Shown piece after piece: positions 30,087-38,618 of a DNA stretch of 54,055 nt. Position 1 is the first letter of the stretch. Each line of letters begins with the position of its first letter. The stretch comes from Bacterioplanes sp. (lineage in GTDB: Bacteria > Pseudomonadota > Gammaproteobacteria > Pseudomonadales > Oceanobacteraceae): NCBI GenBank assembly GCA_014859445.1, contig JACUUC010000019.1, positions 1 through 54,055 on the forward strand. The letters run 5' to 3'. Under the pieces are notes generated by a model. That model saw only the letters and a program-made list of their open reading frames with translations. It was not told the DNA's origin and made no database searches. The position numbers and the translations under genes are program-made.

Positions 30087-31577
30087 ATGCAAGTTGCAGC
30101 GGTTTTTCGTTTTAAAAATCCTGAAATACGTGCATTGCACTTAACGTGGATTGCATTTTTTATTACCTTTTATGTGTGGTTCAATATGGCGCCTTTGGCG
30201 TCAAGCATGCTGCGCAGTGTGGATTGGCTAACCGCCGATGATTTAAAGCTATTTGCTATTTGTAACGTGGCGTTGACTATTCCGGCTCGTATTATTGTTG
30301 GCATGGCGCTCGACCGATTTGGCCCGCGTCGAGTGTTTTCTATTTTAATGGTCGTGATGTCAATTCCTGCACTGACATTTGCCTTTGGTGACACAATGAC
30401 GCAGTTGCTGGTTAGTCGGTTGGTGTTAAGTTCCATCGGTGCGAGTTTTGTGGTCGGTATTCACATGACGGCGATGTGGTTTAAACCCAAAGACATCGGT
30501 TTTGCTGAAGGCTTTTATGCCGGCTGGGGAAATTTTGGATCAGCGGCTGCGGCAATGACTCTACCGACCATTGCGATTTCAATGTACGGTGGTGAAGATG
30601 GCTGGCGTTGGGCCATTGCCCAAAGCGCGATTGTAATGGCTGCTTATGGGGTGTATTACTGGTTTGCCATCACCGATGGCCCGGCCGGTACCGTTCATCG
30701 CAAGCCACGTAAAGCCACGGCGCTGGAAGTCAGTACCTGGGGCGACATGATCAAATTGATGCTGTGGACCATTCCTTTGATTGGTGTTTTAGCCATTTTG
30801 GTTTGGCGCATTCAAGTACTGGGCTATTTGTCCGCTACTCACGCATGGATTGCTTATGGTGCGATTGTGGCCATTATTTTGTATCAGTTAGCGCAAGTGC
30901 TGATTATCAATATACCTATTCTGAAAAGAGGCGTTCCCGAGGATGACAAGTATTCATTCAACAGCGTGGCAGCATTAAACAGCACCTATTTTGCCAACTT
31001 TGGTGCTGAATTGGCCGTTGTCTCAATGCTTCCGTATTTCTTTGAGCAAACATGGGGCTTAACGGCGACAGCTGCAGGCATGATTGCAGCGTCTTTTGCC
31101 TTTGTGAATCTTGTCGCTCGCCCGATGGGGGGCATGGTGTCAGACCGCATGGGCAACCGTCGCTTTGTGATGCTTAGCTATATGTTTGGTATTGGTGTCG
31201 GATTTGCTTTGATGGGCTTGCTGAACTCATCTTGGCCATTGATCATTGCCGTTGCCATCACGATTTTTACGTCCTTTTTTGTGCAAGGGGCAGAAGGAGC
31301 GACCTTCGGTATTATCCCATCGATTAAACGTCGTTTGACGGGACAAATATCCGGCATGGCAGGTGCTTACGGCAATGTCGGGGCAGTGGTGTATTTAACC
31401 ATCTACACGTTTGTGACACCGACGCAGTTTTTCTTCATCATTGCCGCTGGTGCGTTTGTTAGTTGGTTGTTGTGCCTCATGTGGTTGAAAGAACCAGAAT
31501 CTGGCTTTGCCGATGAGTATTACTTGTCGTCCGTGGATCGCCAGATTGAGGCGGAACATGGCAAGTTAGGGCACTGA
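30087..31577 (+). CDS. narK1: NarK1-type nitrate/nitrite transporter (NNP family)
   Basis: A 496 aa MFS protein of about 12 spans, distinct from the two other NNP transporters here. It starts FRFKNPEIRALHLTWIAFFITFYVWFNMAPL, typical of type 1 NNP (NasA/NarK1/NrtP-like) proteins. The arginines are in PARIIVGMALDRFGPRR and ARPMGGMVSDRMGN; signatures are AGWGNFGSAAAAMTLP and AGAYGNVGAVVYL. Type 1 members are usually proton-nitrate symporters (known), which would complement the antiport-type NarK. AAGGGG precedes ATG 30087. A strong terminator follows. Confidence 0.88.
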   Translation: MQVAAVFRFKNPEIRALHLTWIAFFITFYVWFNMAPLASSMLRSVDWLTADDLKLFAICNVALTIPARIIVGMALDRFGPRRVFSILMVVMSIPALTFAFGDTMTQLLVSRLVLSSIGASFVVGIHMTAMWFKPKDIGFAEGFYAGWGNFGSAAAAMTLPTIAISMYGGEDGWRWAIAQSAIVMAAYGVYYWFAITDGPAGTVHRKPRKATALEVSTWGDMIKLMLWTIPLIGVLAILVWRIQVLGYLSATHAWIAYGAIVAIILYQLAQVLIINIPILKRGVPEDDKYSFNSVAALNSTYFANFGAELAVVSMLPYFFEQTWGLTATAAGMIAASFAFVNLVARPMGGMVSDRMGNRRFVMLSYMFGIGVGFALMGLLNSSWPLIIAVAITIFTSFFVQGAEGATFGIIPSIKRRLTGQISGMAGAYGNVGAVVYLTIYTFVTPTQFFFIIAAGAFVSWLLCLMWLKEPESGFADEYYLSSVDRQIEAEHGKLGH

Positions 31578-31597
31578 TAGGGTGATTAGGGCGCAAT

Positions 31598-31623
31598 AAA
31601 AAACCCCGCAAAGCGGGGTTTTT
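31598..31623. terminator. Strong bidirectional rho-independent terminator
   Basis: AAAAACCCCGC (31599-31609), loop AAA, GCGGGGTTTTT (31613-31623): an 11-bp perfect stem with A and T flanks that works on both strands. It separates the rightward narK1 gene from the leftward ilvE and marks the right end of the nitrate respiration island. Confidence 0.95.
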
Positions 31624-31649
31624 GTGTTCGGGCTTGTTAATCGCCCGAA

Positions 31650-32579
31650 TTACTTAACCAAGGTCAACCAGTTAGGGTTGTACGGCGCTTTGCCGGTCAC
31701 TTGGTCGAAGTACATGGTTTGTAGCTTCTCGGTCACTGGGCCGCGGTGGCCAGGGCCGATAACGCGTCCATCGAGTATGCGAATAGGCAATACTTCGGCG
31801 GCGGTGCCGGTGAAGAAGGCTTCATCAGCGATGTACACTTCGTCACGAGTGATGCGTTTTTCGCGCACGTCGATGCCCAACGAACGCGCCATTTCCATGA
31901 TGGTACGGCGGGTAATGCCGTCGAGGCACGAGGTCAGCTCTGGGGTGTACATCACGCCGTCTTTCAGCATAAAGAAGTTTTCACCCGAACCTTCGGCCAC
32001 GTAGCCTTCGTTGTCGAGCAATAAAGCTTCTTCACAGCCGCTGTCCAGTGCTTCGCGCAGCGCGAGCATGGAGTTCATGTAGTTACCGTTCGCTTTCGCC
32101 TTACACATGGTGATGTTCACATGGTGACGGGTAAAGCTGGAGGTACGGATTTTAATACCTTGTGTCTTGGCTTCTTCACCCATGTAGGCAGGCCATTCCC
32201 ACGCCGCGACCATCACGTGCACTTTCAGGTTGTCGGCACGTAAGCCCATGCCTTCTGAGCCGTAAAACGCCATGGGGCGAATGTAGGCACTGTTTAGGTT
32301 ATTTTCGCGCACAGCGGCACGATGGGCTTCGTTAATTTCTTCTTTGCTGTACGGGATTTTCATGTTCAGGATATGCGCCGAGTTGAACAGGCGGTCGGTG
32401 TGTTCCTGAAGACGGAAAATAGCCGCGCCTTGTTCGGTTTGATAGGCGCGCACGCCTTCAAATACGCCCATACCGTAATGCAGAGTATGCGTTAAGACGT
32501 GAACTTTCGCTTCACGCCAATCAACCAACTCGCCGTCAAGCCAGATCAGACCATCGCGGTCGGACATGGAAGGTGTCAT
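31650..32579 (-). CDS. ilvE: Branched-chain amino acid aminotransferase
   Basis: A class IV PLP aminotransferase of 309 aa that makes valine, leucine and isoleucine from their keto acids. Family segments are clear: the GMGVFEGVRAY N-domain, KAKANGNYMNSMLA with the PLP-binding Lys, EGSGENFFMLKDGV and FFTGTAAEVLPIR. ATG 32579 (MTPSMSDRDG) has GAGG five bases upstream; the longer frame to 32624 runs into glnE. It lies 23 bases after glnE on the same strand, so the two are probably co-transcribed, as in Pseudomonas. Confidence 0.96.
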   Translation of the reverse strand: MTPSMSDRDGLIWLDGELVDWREAKVHVLTHTLHYGMGVFEGVRAYQTEQGAAIFRLQEHTDRLFNSAHILNMKIPYSKEEINEAHRAAVRENNLNSAYIRPMAFYGSEGMGLRADNLKVHVMVAAWEWPAYMGEEAKTQGIKIRTSSFTRHHVNITMCKAKANGNYMNSMLALREALDSGCEEALLLDNEGYVAEGSGENFFMLKDGVMYTPELTSCLDGITRRTIMEMARSLGIDVREKRITRDEVYIADEAFFTGTAAEVLPIRILDGRVIGPGHRGPVTEKLQTMYFDQVTGKAPYNPNWLTLVK

Positions 32580-32602
32580 ATAAACCTCACTCAAATAATT
32601 CG

Positions 32603-35500
32603 TCAGTTTAACCAGAGTTTCCACAGTCGGGTCACATCGTTACGCCGCGCATCGAAGCCAAGTCGGGACTGGGTAGTTGCATCCAACAAGAGCTTTAGAT
32701 TTTGTAATGCACGCCGGTGAGTTTCGGCTCGGTATGACAGGTAGATTTCCTGTAAGGTCTGACGATCTTGTGGATCCATCAGGCCGACGGTTGCAAAGGT
32801 ATCCAACAACCGCATGTTGTCGGTAACTTGCAACAGTTCTGGATATTGGTGTGACCAGGCCAGAACCCCGTATTGAACCAGAAACTCGATGTCAACAATA
32901 CCCCCCGCATCGTGTTTTAGGTGGAATTGCTGGCCGGTTGTATCTTTGGAGCCAAGATTATCCCTCATTTTTTGGCGCATGGCTCGTACTTCTTCGGCCA
33001 GTGCTTGGTTGTCGCGCGGTTGACTGAGAATTTGGCAGCGGATTTGCTGATATTGCTCGCTTAAGGTGGTGTCGCCACACAATACGCGCGCGCGCACCAA
33101 TGCTTGATGCTCCCATGTCCAGGCGTGATTTTGCTGGTAATCGGCAAACGCTTTGAGGGAGGCGACGATCATGCCGGAGTTACCCGATGGACGTAACCGT
33201 AGGTCAACTTCGTAACAATCACCCGAACGGGTTTGCGTGGACAAAATGTGCACCATGCGTTGCCCCATGCGGGTATAAAAGACGGCATTATCAACGCGCT
33301 GTTGCCCTTGGGTTTCGCCTTGTGCATAGCCGTTGTGAATGAACACTAGGTCGAGATCGGAACTGTAGCTGAGTTCTAGTCCTCCGACTTTGCCGTAACC
33401 GACAATGATGAATTCGGGCGTGAGAACGGCATCGCCTTCCGCATTGCTGGGATGGCCGTATTTGCTGACCATGTGTTGCCAGCTGAGGTACATGACTTTT
33501 TCTAAAACGACCTCAGCCAGCCAGGTTAAGTAGTCGCTGACTTTCATTAACGTCAGTTTGTCCATGACTTCGCAGGCCGCAGCGCGCAGTTTGTGGGCAT
33601 GAACAAACTGTCGCAATTGTTCCATTTGTTGCTCTAGATCGGTTTCGTCAACGCGCAATAAGCGTAGGTCTAGTTCTTCTTTCAGTTCTTGTCGTGGCGG
33701 TAAGCGATACAGGTTTTCCACCACCAGTAATTCGTCGAGCAGCAGCGGCTGGGCGGTGATGTAGCGCGCCACCCAGCTTGAGGCACCGCACAATTTGACT
33801 AATTGGGTGAGTGCTTGTGGGTTTTCGCTGAGTAACACCAAATAGGCGGTACGCCGTAATACCGCTTCGAGTAAGGGGACAATGCGTTCAAAGGTGGTGG
33901 CCGGTTGGTCGTGTTGCCAGAGCGTTTGTAACAACCTTGGCATCAGTCGATCTAAGCGCTCACGACCAATTTGTTGCATGGCATGGACGGTGCGTGATTC
34001 GCGCAACTGTCCAAGCCGCTGTTGTAAGGCATCAAATTGCTCGCAGGGATAGCTTTGTAAAAATTGCTGTTGTTCGGCCTCATCCATGTCGGCCATCCAT
34101 AAATCGGTCCAGATGCTGAGGTCGTGTTCGCTGTCTTGCTCGACGTCATCGGCGACAATTTGGGCAAAATGATGGCTGACGCGTTGGCGGTGATGTGCCA
34201 GTTGTTGCTCGTACTCTTGCCAATCGGCACAGCCCAGCGCCCACGCCAAGCGACTCTGATGCAGCGTCTCTTGTGGCAGTTGTTGGGTTTGCTCATCGTT
34301 TTGCGCCTGAATGGCATGCTCGCTGTCGCGTAAAAAGAGATAGGCCTGAGCCAGTTCGTCGCAAGCGCTACTGGGCAAGTAACCTTCTGCGGCTAAAATG
34401 CTCAGTACCTTCAGTAATTCACGGGTTTGTAAGCTCTTGTCTTGTCCGCCGCGAATGAGCTGGAAGGCTTGCACAATGAACTCGACTTCGCGAATGCCTC
34501 CGGCACCGAGTTTCACATTGTCTTGCAGGCCTCGACGGCGTACCTCGGCGGTGATCATGGCTTTCATCGACCGCAATGATTCAAACGCACTGTAATCGAC
34601 GTACATGCGGTAGGTGAACGGTCGTAAAATGTGCAACAGCTCTTGCCCGTATTCGTCGCGCTCGCCGGTAATCACACGCGCTTTGACCATGGCGTAGCGC
34701 TCCCAGTCGCGCCCTTGATTTTGGTAATACTCTTCGATCGAGGCAAAGTTCATCACCAATGGGCCGCTTTGCCCGTAAGGCCGTAGGCGCATGTCGGTAC
34801 GAAACACGAAACCGTCGATGGTGGTGTTATCCAGCGCTTGAATGATTTTTTGTCCAAGCTTGATGAAAAACTCTTGGTTGCTAATGACTTTGGTGCCGTT
34901 GGTGTTGCCGCTTTCTGGGTAGGTAAAAATCAAGTCGATGTCTGAGCTGAGGTTCAGCTCATAGGCTCCCAGTTTGCCCATGCCCAGCACCAATAACGGT
35001 TGCACGTGACCGCTGCGCTGACCAATGGGGTCGCCATGGCGTTGTGTGAGTAGGGGTGTTAAAAAGGCGATGCTGCGGCAGACGCACTCATCGGCTAAAT
35101 CGGACAGCATACGGGTTGTTTCCATCGTACCGCCTTGACGCAACAGGTCGCGCCAAATGATGTGCACCATCACGCGACGACGCAACTGGCGCAGTGCCTT
35201 GTGCCACTCATCTTCGCTCTTCGCATCGGCACTCAACTCATCCAACCACGCTTGCATTTGTGAACGCGGAATCGGCCGATTGAGTGTGTCATCACGCACA
35301 GCTTGTTGAAAGTAATCGGCTTGTTTGCTGAGAGAATCGACCACGTAATCACTGAGACACAACACGCGCTGTGCATCGGCTTGTTGTTCGCTTGAAAGCG
35401 ATTGCCATAAGGATGTCCAGTCGATTTGATGGCGGGCAAAATCATCGTGGCATTGCTGTTCGATGCGCTGCCAGTGGGCATTGAGGGAGTTGGGCAACAT
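32603..35500 (-). CDS. glnE: Glutamine synthetase adenylyltransferase/adenylyl-removing enzyme
   Basis: A 965 aa bifunctional enzyme that adenylylates and deadenylylates glutamine synthetase in response to PII protein. The two nucleotidyltransferase domains are visible. The N-terminal removase carries GMGKLGAYELNLSSDIDLIF and the C-terminal transferase carries GYGKVGGLELSYSSDLDLVF, each with its metal-binding DxD. Each is followed by an R-rich helical segment and a GGIREVEF or GGIVDIEF motif of the PII-linked GlnD_UR_UTase domain. Length is normal for the family (about 950 aa). Antisense open frames inside it are not genes. Confidence 0.97.
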   Translation of the reverse strand: MLPNSLNAHWQRIEQQCHDDFARHQIDWTSLWQSLSSEQQADAQRVLCLSDYVVDSLSKQADYFQQAVRDDTLNRPIPRSQMQAWLDELSADAKSEDEWHKALRQLRRRVMVHIIWRDLLRQGGTMETTRMLSDLADECVCRSIAFLTPLLTQRHGDPIGQRSGHVQPLLVLGMGKLGAYELNLSSDIDLIFTYPESGNTNGTKVISNQEFFIKLGQKIIQALDNTTIDGFVFRTDMRLRPYGQSGPLVMNFASIEEYYQNQGRDWERYAMVKARVITGERDEYGQELLHILRPFTYRMYVDYSAFESLRSMKAMITAEVRRRGLQDNVKLGAGGIREVEFIVQAFQLIRGGQDKSLQTRELLKVLSILAAEGYLPSSACDELAQAYLFLRDSEHAIQAQNDEQTQQLPQETLHQSRLAWALGCADWQEYEQQLAHHRQRVSHHFAQIVADDVEQDSEHDLSIWTDLWMADMDEAEQQQFLQSYPCEQFDALQQRLGQLRESRTVHAMQQIGRERLDRLMPRLLQTLWQHDQPATTFERIVPLLEAVLRRTAYLVLLSENPQALTQLVKLCGASSWVARYITAQPLLLDELLVVENLYRLPPRQELKEELDLRLLRVDETDLEQQMEQLRQFVHAHKLRAAACEVMDKLTLMKVSDYLTWLAEVVLEKVMYLSWQHMVSKYGHPSNAEGDAVLTPEFIIVGYGKVGGLELSYSSDLDLVFIHNGYAQGETQGQQRVDNAVFYTRMGQRMVHILSTQTRSGDCYEVDLRLRPSGNSGMIVASLKAFADYQQNHAWTWEHQALVRARVLCGDTTLSEQYQQIRCQILSQPRDNQALAEEVRAMRQKMRDNLGSKDTTGQQFHLKHDAGGIVDIEFLVQYGVLAWSHQYPELLQVTDNMRLLDTFATVGLMDPQDRQTLQEIYLSYRAETHRRALQNLKLLLDATTQSRLGFDARRNDVTRLWKLWLN

Positions 35501-35584
35501 AGCGATCTCGTGTGTACGAAGTAATAACCCTACTTTATCGGGTTCGATGTGCGCTCGCTAGCGCCAGTTGTTACATTGTGCGTG

Positions 35585-35656
35585 AGTGCGGATGTTGGTG
35601 GAGGATGACACGGGGGCGGTTGGTTGTAGCTGGAGGTGGTTGGAGGTGTAGGAGCG
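35585..35656 (-). promoter_or_regulatory. C-rich, G-poor stretch; candidate Rho-utilisation (rut) site
   Basis: On the minus strand, the direction of both flanking genes, this segment is rich in C and poor in G with repeated YC dinucleotides (for example CCTCCAACCACCTCC and CAACCAACCGCCCCC). It lies directly after the potI terminator and before glnE. That composition is typical of Rho loading sites. On the plus strand it is a string of GG runs that could also form a two-tetrad quadruplex. Confidence 0.45.
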
Positions 35657-35684
35657 CAAAAGCGGCTGATTACAGCCGCTTTTG
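35657..35684 (-). terminator. Terminator at the end of potI
   Basis: CAAAAGCGGCTG (35657-35668), loop ATTA, CAGCCGCTTTTG (35673-35684): a perfect 12-bp stem. Read leftward, the arm ends in TTTTG. The hairpin overlaps the last codons and the stop of potI, so the coding end forms one arm. Confidence 0.85.
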
Positions 35685-36485
35685 TTTGTTCATTTCTTGA
35701 CGATACATAATCACCCCCGCAATCAACACCGCGGTGCTGACGATGGCGATGATGATGGTGGCCAAGGCGTTGATTTCTGGGCTCACCCCTAAGCGCACGC
35801 TGGAGTAAACCACCATGGGCAGGGTGGTCGAGCCTGGGCCAGACACGAAGCTGGCAATCACCAGATCATCCAACGACAGAGTAAAGGCCAGTAACCAACC
35901 CGCTAACAGCGACGGGGCAATCATCGGCAAGGTGATGGTAAAGAACACCTTGAGCGGTTTCGCGCCTAAATCGAGTGCGGCTTCTTCTATGGAGCGATCC
36001 ATGTGTGCCAAGCGGCTTTGTACCACCACGGTGACGTAGGCCATCGAAAAGGTAATGTGTGCGAGCAAAATGGTGGTGAGTCCTCGACCTTGAGGCCAGC
36101 CAATCAGGTCTTCCATTGCCACAAACAGCAGCAGTAAGGATAAGCCGATAATGACTTCGGGCATCACCAAGGGTGCCGTAACCATGACCCCTAGACTTTT
36201 ATGGCCACGAGATTGGCGAAAGCGTACCAGCGCCAGTGCCGCCAGTGTGCCGAGCACGATGGCCGCCGTGGCGTTCAGGGCAGCGATTTTAATGCTGGTG
36301 GCGGCGGCGTTGAGCAGCGGTTTGTTATTGAACAGCTCCACATACCATTTGGTACTAAAACCGCTCCACACAGTCACAAGACGACTCTCGTTAAAGGAGT
36401 AGATGACCAAGCTGACAATGGGCATGTATAAGAATAGATAGCCTAAGATCAGCATCACGATGAGCAAGGGATAGCGCTTTAACAT
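35670..36485 (-). CDS. potI: PotI, polyamine ABC transporter permease
   Basis: A 271 aa inner-membrane permease with six hydrophobic spans. The EAA loop that contacts the ATPase reads EEAALDLGAKPLKVFFTITLP. It matches PotI/PotC type permeases (putrescine or spermidine import). The sequence YPLLIVMLILGYLFLYMPI at the start is typical. It lies nine bases after potH. The last codons form one arm of a terminator hairpin. Confidence 0.93.
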   Translation of the reverse strand: MLKRYPLLIVMLILGYLFLYMPIVSLVIYSFNESRLVTVWSGFSTKWYVELFNNKPLLNAAATSIKIAALNATAAIVLGTLAALALVRFRQSRGHKSLGVMVTAPLVMPEVIIGLSLLLLFVAMEDLIGWPQGRGLTTILLAHITFSMAYVTVVVQSRLAHMDRSIEEAALDLGAKPLKVFFTITLPMIAPSLLAGWLLAFTLSLDDLVIASFVSGPGSTTLPMVVYSSVRLGVSPEINALATIIIAIVSTAVLIAGVIMYRQEMNKQKRL

Positions 36486-36494
36486 AACGAACTC

Positions 36495-37412
36495 CTAACC
36501 CAAGTTATCGGCGGTTTTTTGTTCGTAATGACGCATCAATACAAACGGAATAATAAGCACCACCAACAGTACGGAAGCCAACGCTGAGGCCAGTGGCCAA
36601 TCTTTATTGCTAAAGAATTCGGTCCACATCAGCTTACCAATCATGAGGGTGTCGGGCCCGCCCAATAAGTCGGGAATCACGAACTCGCCCATGACGGGAA
36701 TAAACACCAACATGGAGCCAGCTAGAATGCCGGGCACGGATTGCGGCAAGGTGATGGTCAGAAATTGCTTCCAAGGTCGGCAGCCTAAGTCGGCGGCGGC
36801 TTCCAGTAGCGTGTTATCCAGGCGAATTAAAGTGGCGTACAGTGGCAACACCAAGAACGGCAGGTAGCTGTACACCACGCCAATGTAAACGGCAACCGGG
36901 GTGTGCAATATTTGCAATGGCTCACTGATTAAACCCATGCCCATCAGTACCTGATTGATTAAGCCGTTGTCCTTAAGTATGCCCATCCAGGCGTAAACGC
37001 GAATCAAGAACGAGGTCCAAAAAGGCAGAATGATGAGCATGAGTAGCGGCATACGCCAATGATTGGGCGCGAGTGCGATGGCGTACGCCATGGGGTAGCC
37101 AATCAACAAACAGATGAGTGTTGAAATGGCGGCGACTTTAAACGAACCCCATAAGGCGGCTAGGTAAAGTGAATCCTCCCACAGCATGAGGTAATTGCCG
37201 AAATTCAGCTGAATCAGCACCATGCCGTCTTCCACTTCGCGCACCCAGTCTAGGTAGGGCGGTTGTGCGAGAACGGCCTCCGACAAACTGATTTTGAGCA
37301 CAAACAGAAACGGCAGAATAAAAAACAACGCAAGCCAAAACCACGGCGCACCGATCACCCAGACTCGACCGGGGACGCGCAACGCGGTTGGCCAAGATAA
37401 GCGTGACATCAT
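36495..37412 (-). CDS. potH: PotH, polyamine ABC transporter permease
   Basis: A 305 aa six-span permease, partner of PotI. The EAA loop is LEAAADLGCRPWKQFLTITLPQ. An extended periplasmic loop after TM1 (about residues 50-85) is usual for PotH. ATG 37412 overlaps the potG stop by four bases (ATGA); ATG 37409 is the next codon. A longer frame to 37469 lies inside potG and is excluded. It is translationally coupled to potG. Confidence 0.93.
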   Translation of the reverse strand: MMSRLSWPTALRVPGRVWVIGAPWFWLALFFILPFLFVLKISLSEAVLAQPPYLDWVREVEDGMVLIQLNFGNYLMLWEDSLYLAALWGSFKVAAISTLICLLIGYPMAYAIALAPNHWRMPLLMLIILPFWTSFLIRVYAWMGILKDNGLINQVLMGMGLISEPLQILHTPVAVYIGVVYSYLPFLVLPLYATLIRLDNTLLEAAADLGCRPWKQFLTITLPQSVPGILAGSMLVFIPVMGEFVIPDLLGGPDTLMIGKLMWTEFFSNKDWPLASALASVLLVVLIIPFVLMRHYEQKTADNLG

Positions 37413-38545
37413 TGGCTGAGTACTCCACAGCTGTAGGGGTTCCAGCTTAGAGCCACCTCTTGCCCCCACGTGAGTGGCTGTTCCGCCAAGGCTTGAACGT
37501 TGGATTGGGTAAATTGCACACGTTTGCCGCTGGCCAGTTCGATGTGATAAATGGACACGTCACCCAAATACGCAATTTCTTGGATGACACCGTGCAAATG
37601 ATTGGGTTCGTCATTGCGTTGCTCGCGCACAATGATTTTTTCGGGGCGTACAGCAACGGTGATTTCCATGCCACTGAGCAGCGGTTGACTGTGGTGTACC
37701 AATAAGTCGGCGCCGGCTTCATCGCTACGAATCAGTACCATGTCGTTGTTGTGTTCGACGACATGACCATGGAACAAGTTGACCGAGCCAATGAATCCGG
37801 CGGCATAGCGGCTAATCGGAAATTCATACATGCGGCGCGGCGTATCGACTTGTTCGATTCGGCCTTCGTGCATTAAGGCAATGCGTGATGACATGGTCAT
37901 GGCTTCTTCTTGGTCATGGGTGACCACGATGAAGGTGATGCCGAGGCGTTCTTGAATGTTGACCAATTCGAATTGCGTTTGCTCGCGCAGTTTTTTGTCC
38001 AATGCACCCAGCGGCTCGTCCAATAACAAGATTTTCGGGTGCTTAGCCAGTGCTCGTGCCAATGCCACGCGTTGGCGTTGGCCACCCGATAATTGGTGTG
38101 GTTTGCGGTTGGCTAATTTTTCAATCTGCACCAAGGCCATCATTTCTGACACGCGCTCACGAATATGCAGGCTCGGCATGCGGTCTTGTTTTAAGCCAAA
38201 GGCGATGTTTTGTGCCACGGTCATGTGAGGAAATAACGCATAGCTCTGAAACATCATATTGATGGGGCGTTCGTAAGGCGGTACATGAGTGACGTCTTGC
38301 CCATCAATGAAGATACGACCGCTGGTGGGGGTTTCAAAACCACCGAGCATGCGTAATAAGGTGGTTTTACCGCAACCGGATGCGCCGAGCAGCGAGAAAA
38401 ATTCGCCACGATGAATGTTAAGGCTGATGTCGTCCACCGCATAGGTGTTGCCGAAGGTTTTGGTGACATTTTCGACGCGAACAATGGGCTCTTCGTCGGA
38501 TGCCGCCCAAGGATTGTCATTCGGGGCGGGGCGATGTTGAGGCAT
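37409..38545 (-). CDS. potG: PotG, polyamine ABC transporter ATP-binding protein
   Basis: A 378 aa ATPase. Walker A GASGCGKT at residues 54-61, Q-loop MFQSYALFPHMTV, signature LSGGQ at 152-156, Walker B ILLLDEPLGALD and switch His in VVTHDQEEAMT. A C-terminal TOBE_2 domain (about 285-375) marks the polyamine/MalK-like subfamily. It is coupled to potH by an ATGA overlap. Between potF and potG lies a hairpin that may lower potG expression relative to the binding protein. Confidence 0.95.
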   Translation of the reverse strand: MPQHRPAPNDNPWAASDEEPIVRVENVTKTFGNTYAVDDISLNIHRGEFFSLLGASGCGKTTLLRMLGGFETPTSGRIFIDGQDVTHVPPYERPINMMFQSYALFPHMTVAQNIAFGLKQDRMPSLHIRERVSEMMALVQIEKLANRKPHQLSGGQRQRVALARALAKHPKILLLDEPLGALDKKLREQTQFELVNIQERLGITFIVVTHDQEEAMTMSSRIALMHEGRIEQVDTPRRMYEFPISRYAAGFIGSVNLFHGHVVEHNNDMVLIRSDEAGADLLVHHSQPLLSGMEITVAVRPEKIIVREQRNDEPNHLHGVIQEIAYLGDVSIYHIELASGKRVQFTQSNVQALAEQPLTWGQEVALSWNPYSCGVLSQ

Positions 38546-38570
38546 GGCAATGGCTACCTGTACTAAACCA

Positions 38571-38600
38571 AAAGAAAAAGCCCCGCTCTGGGCGAGGCTT
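38571..38600 (-). terminator. Intercistronic terminator between potF and potG
   Basis: On the minus strand AAGCCTCGC (38600-38592), loop CCAGA, GCGGGGCTT (38586-38578) with one mismatch, followed by TTTTCTTTT. It lies about 18 bases after the potF stop. Partial termination would give more binding protein than transporter, a common arrangement for ABC importers. Confidence 0.8.
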
Positions 38601-38618
38601 GGTCAGAGCGGACGACGT

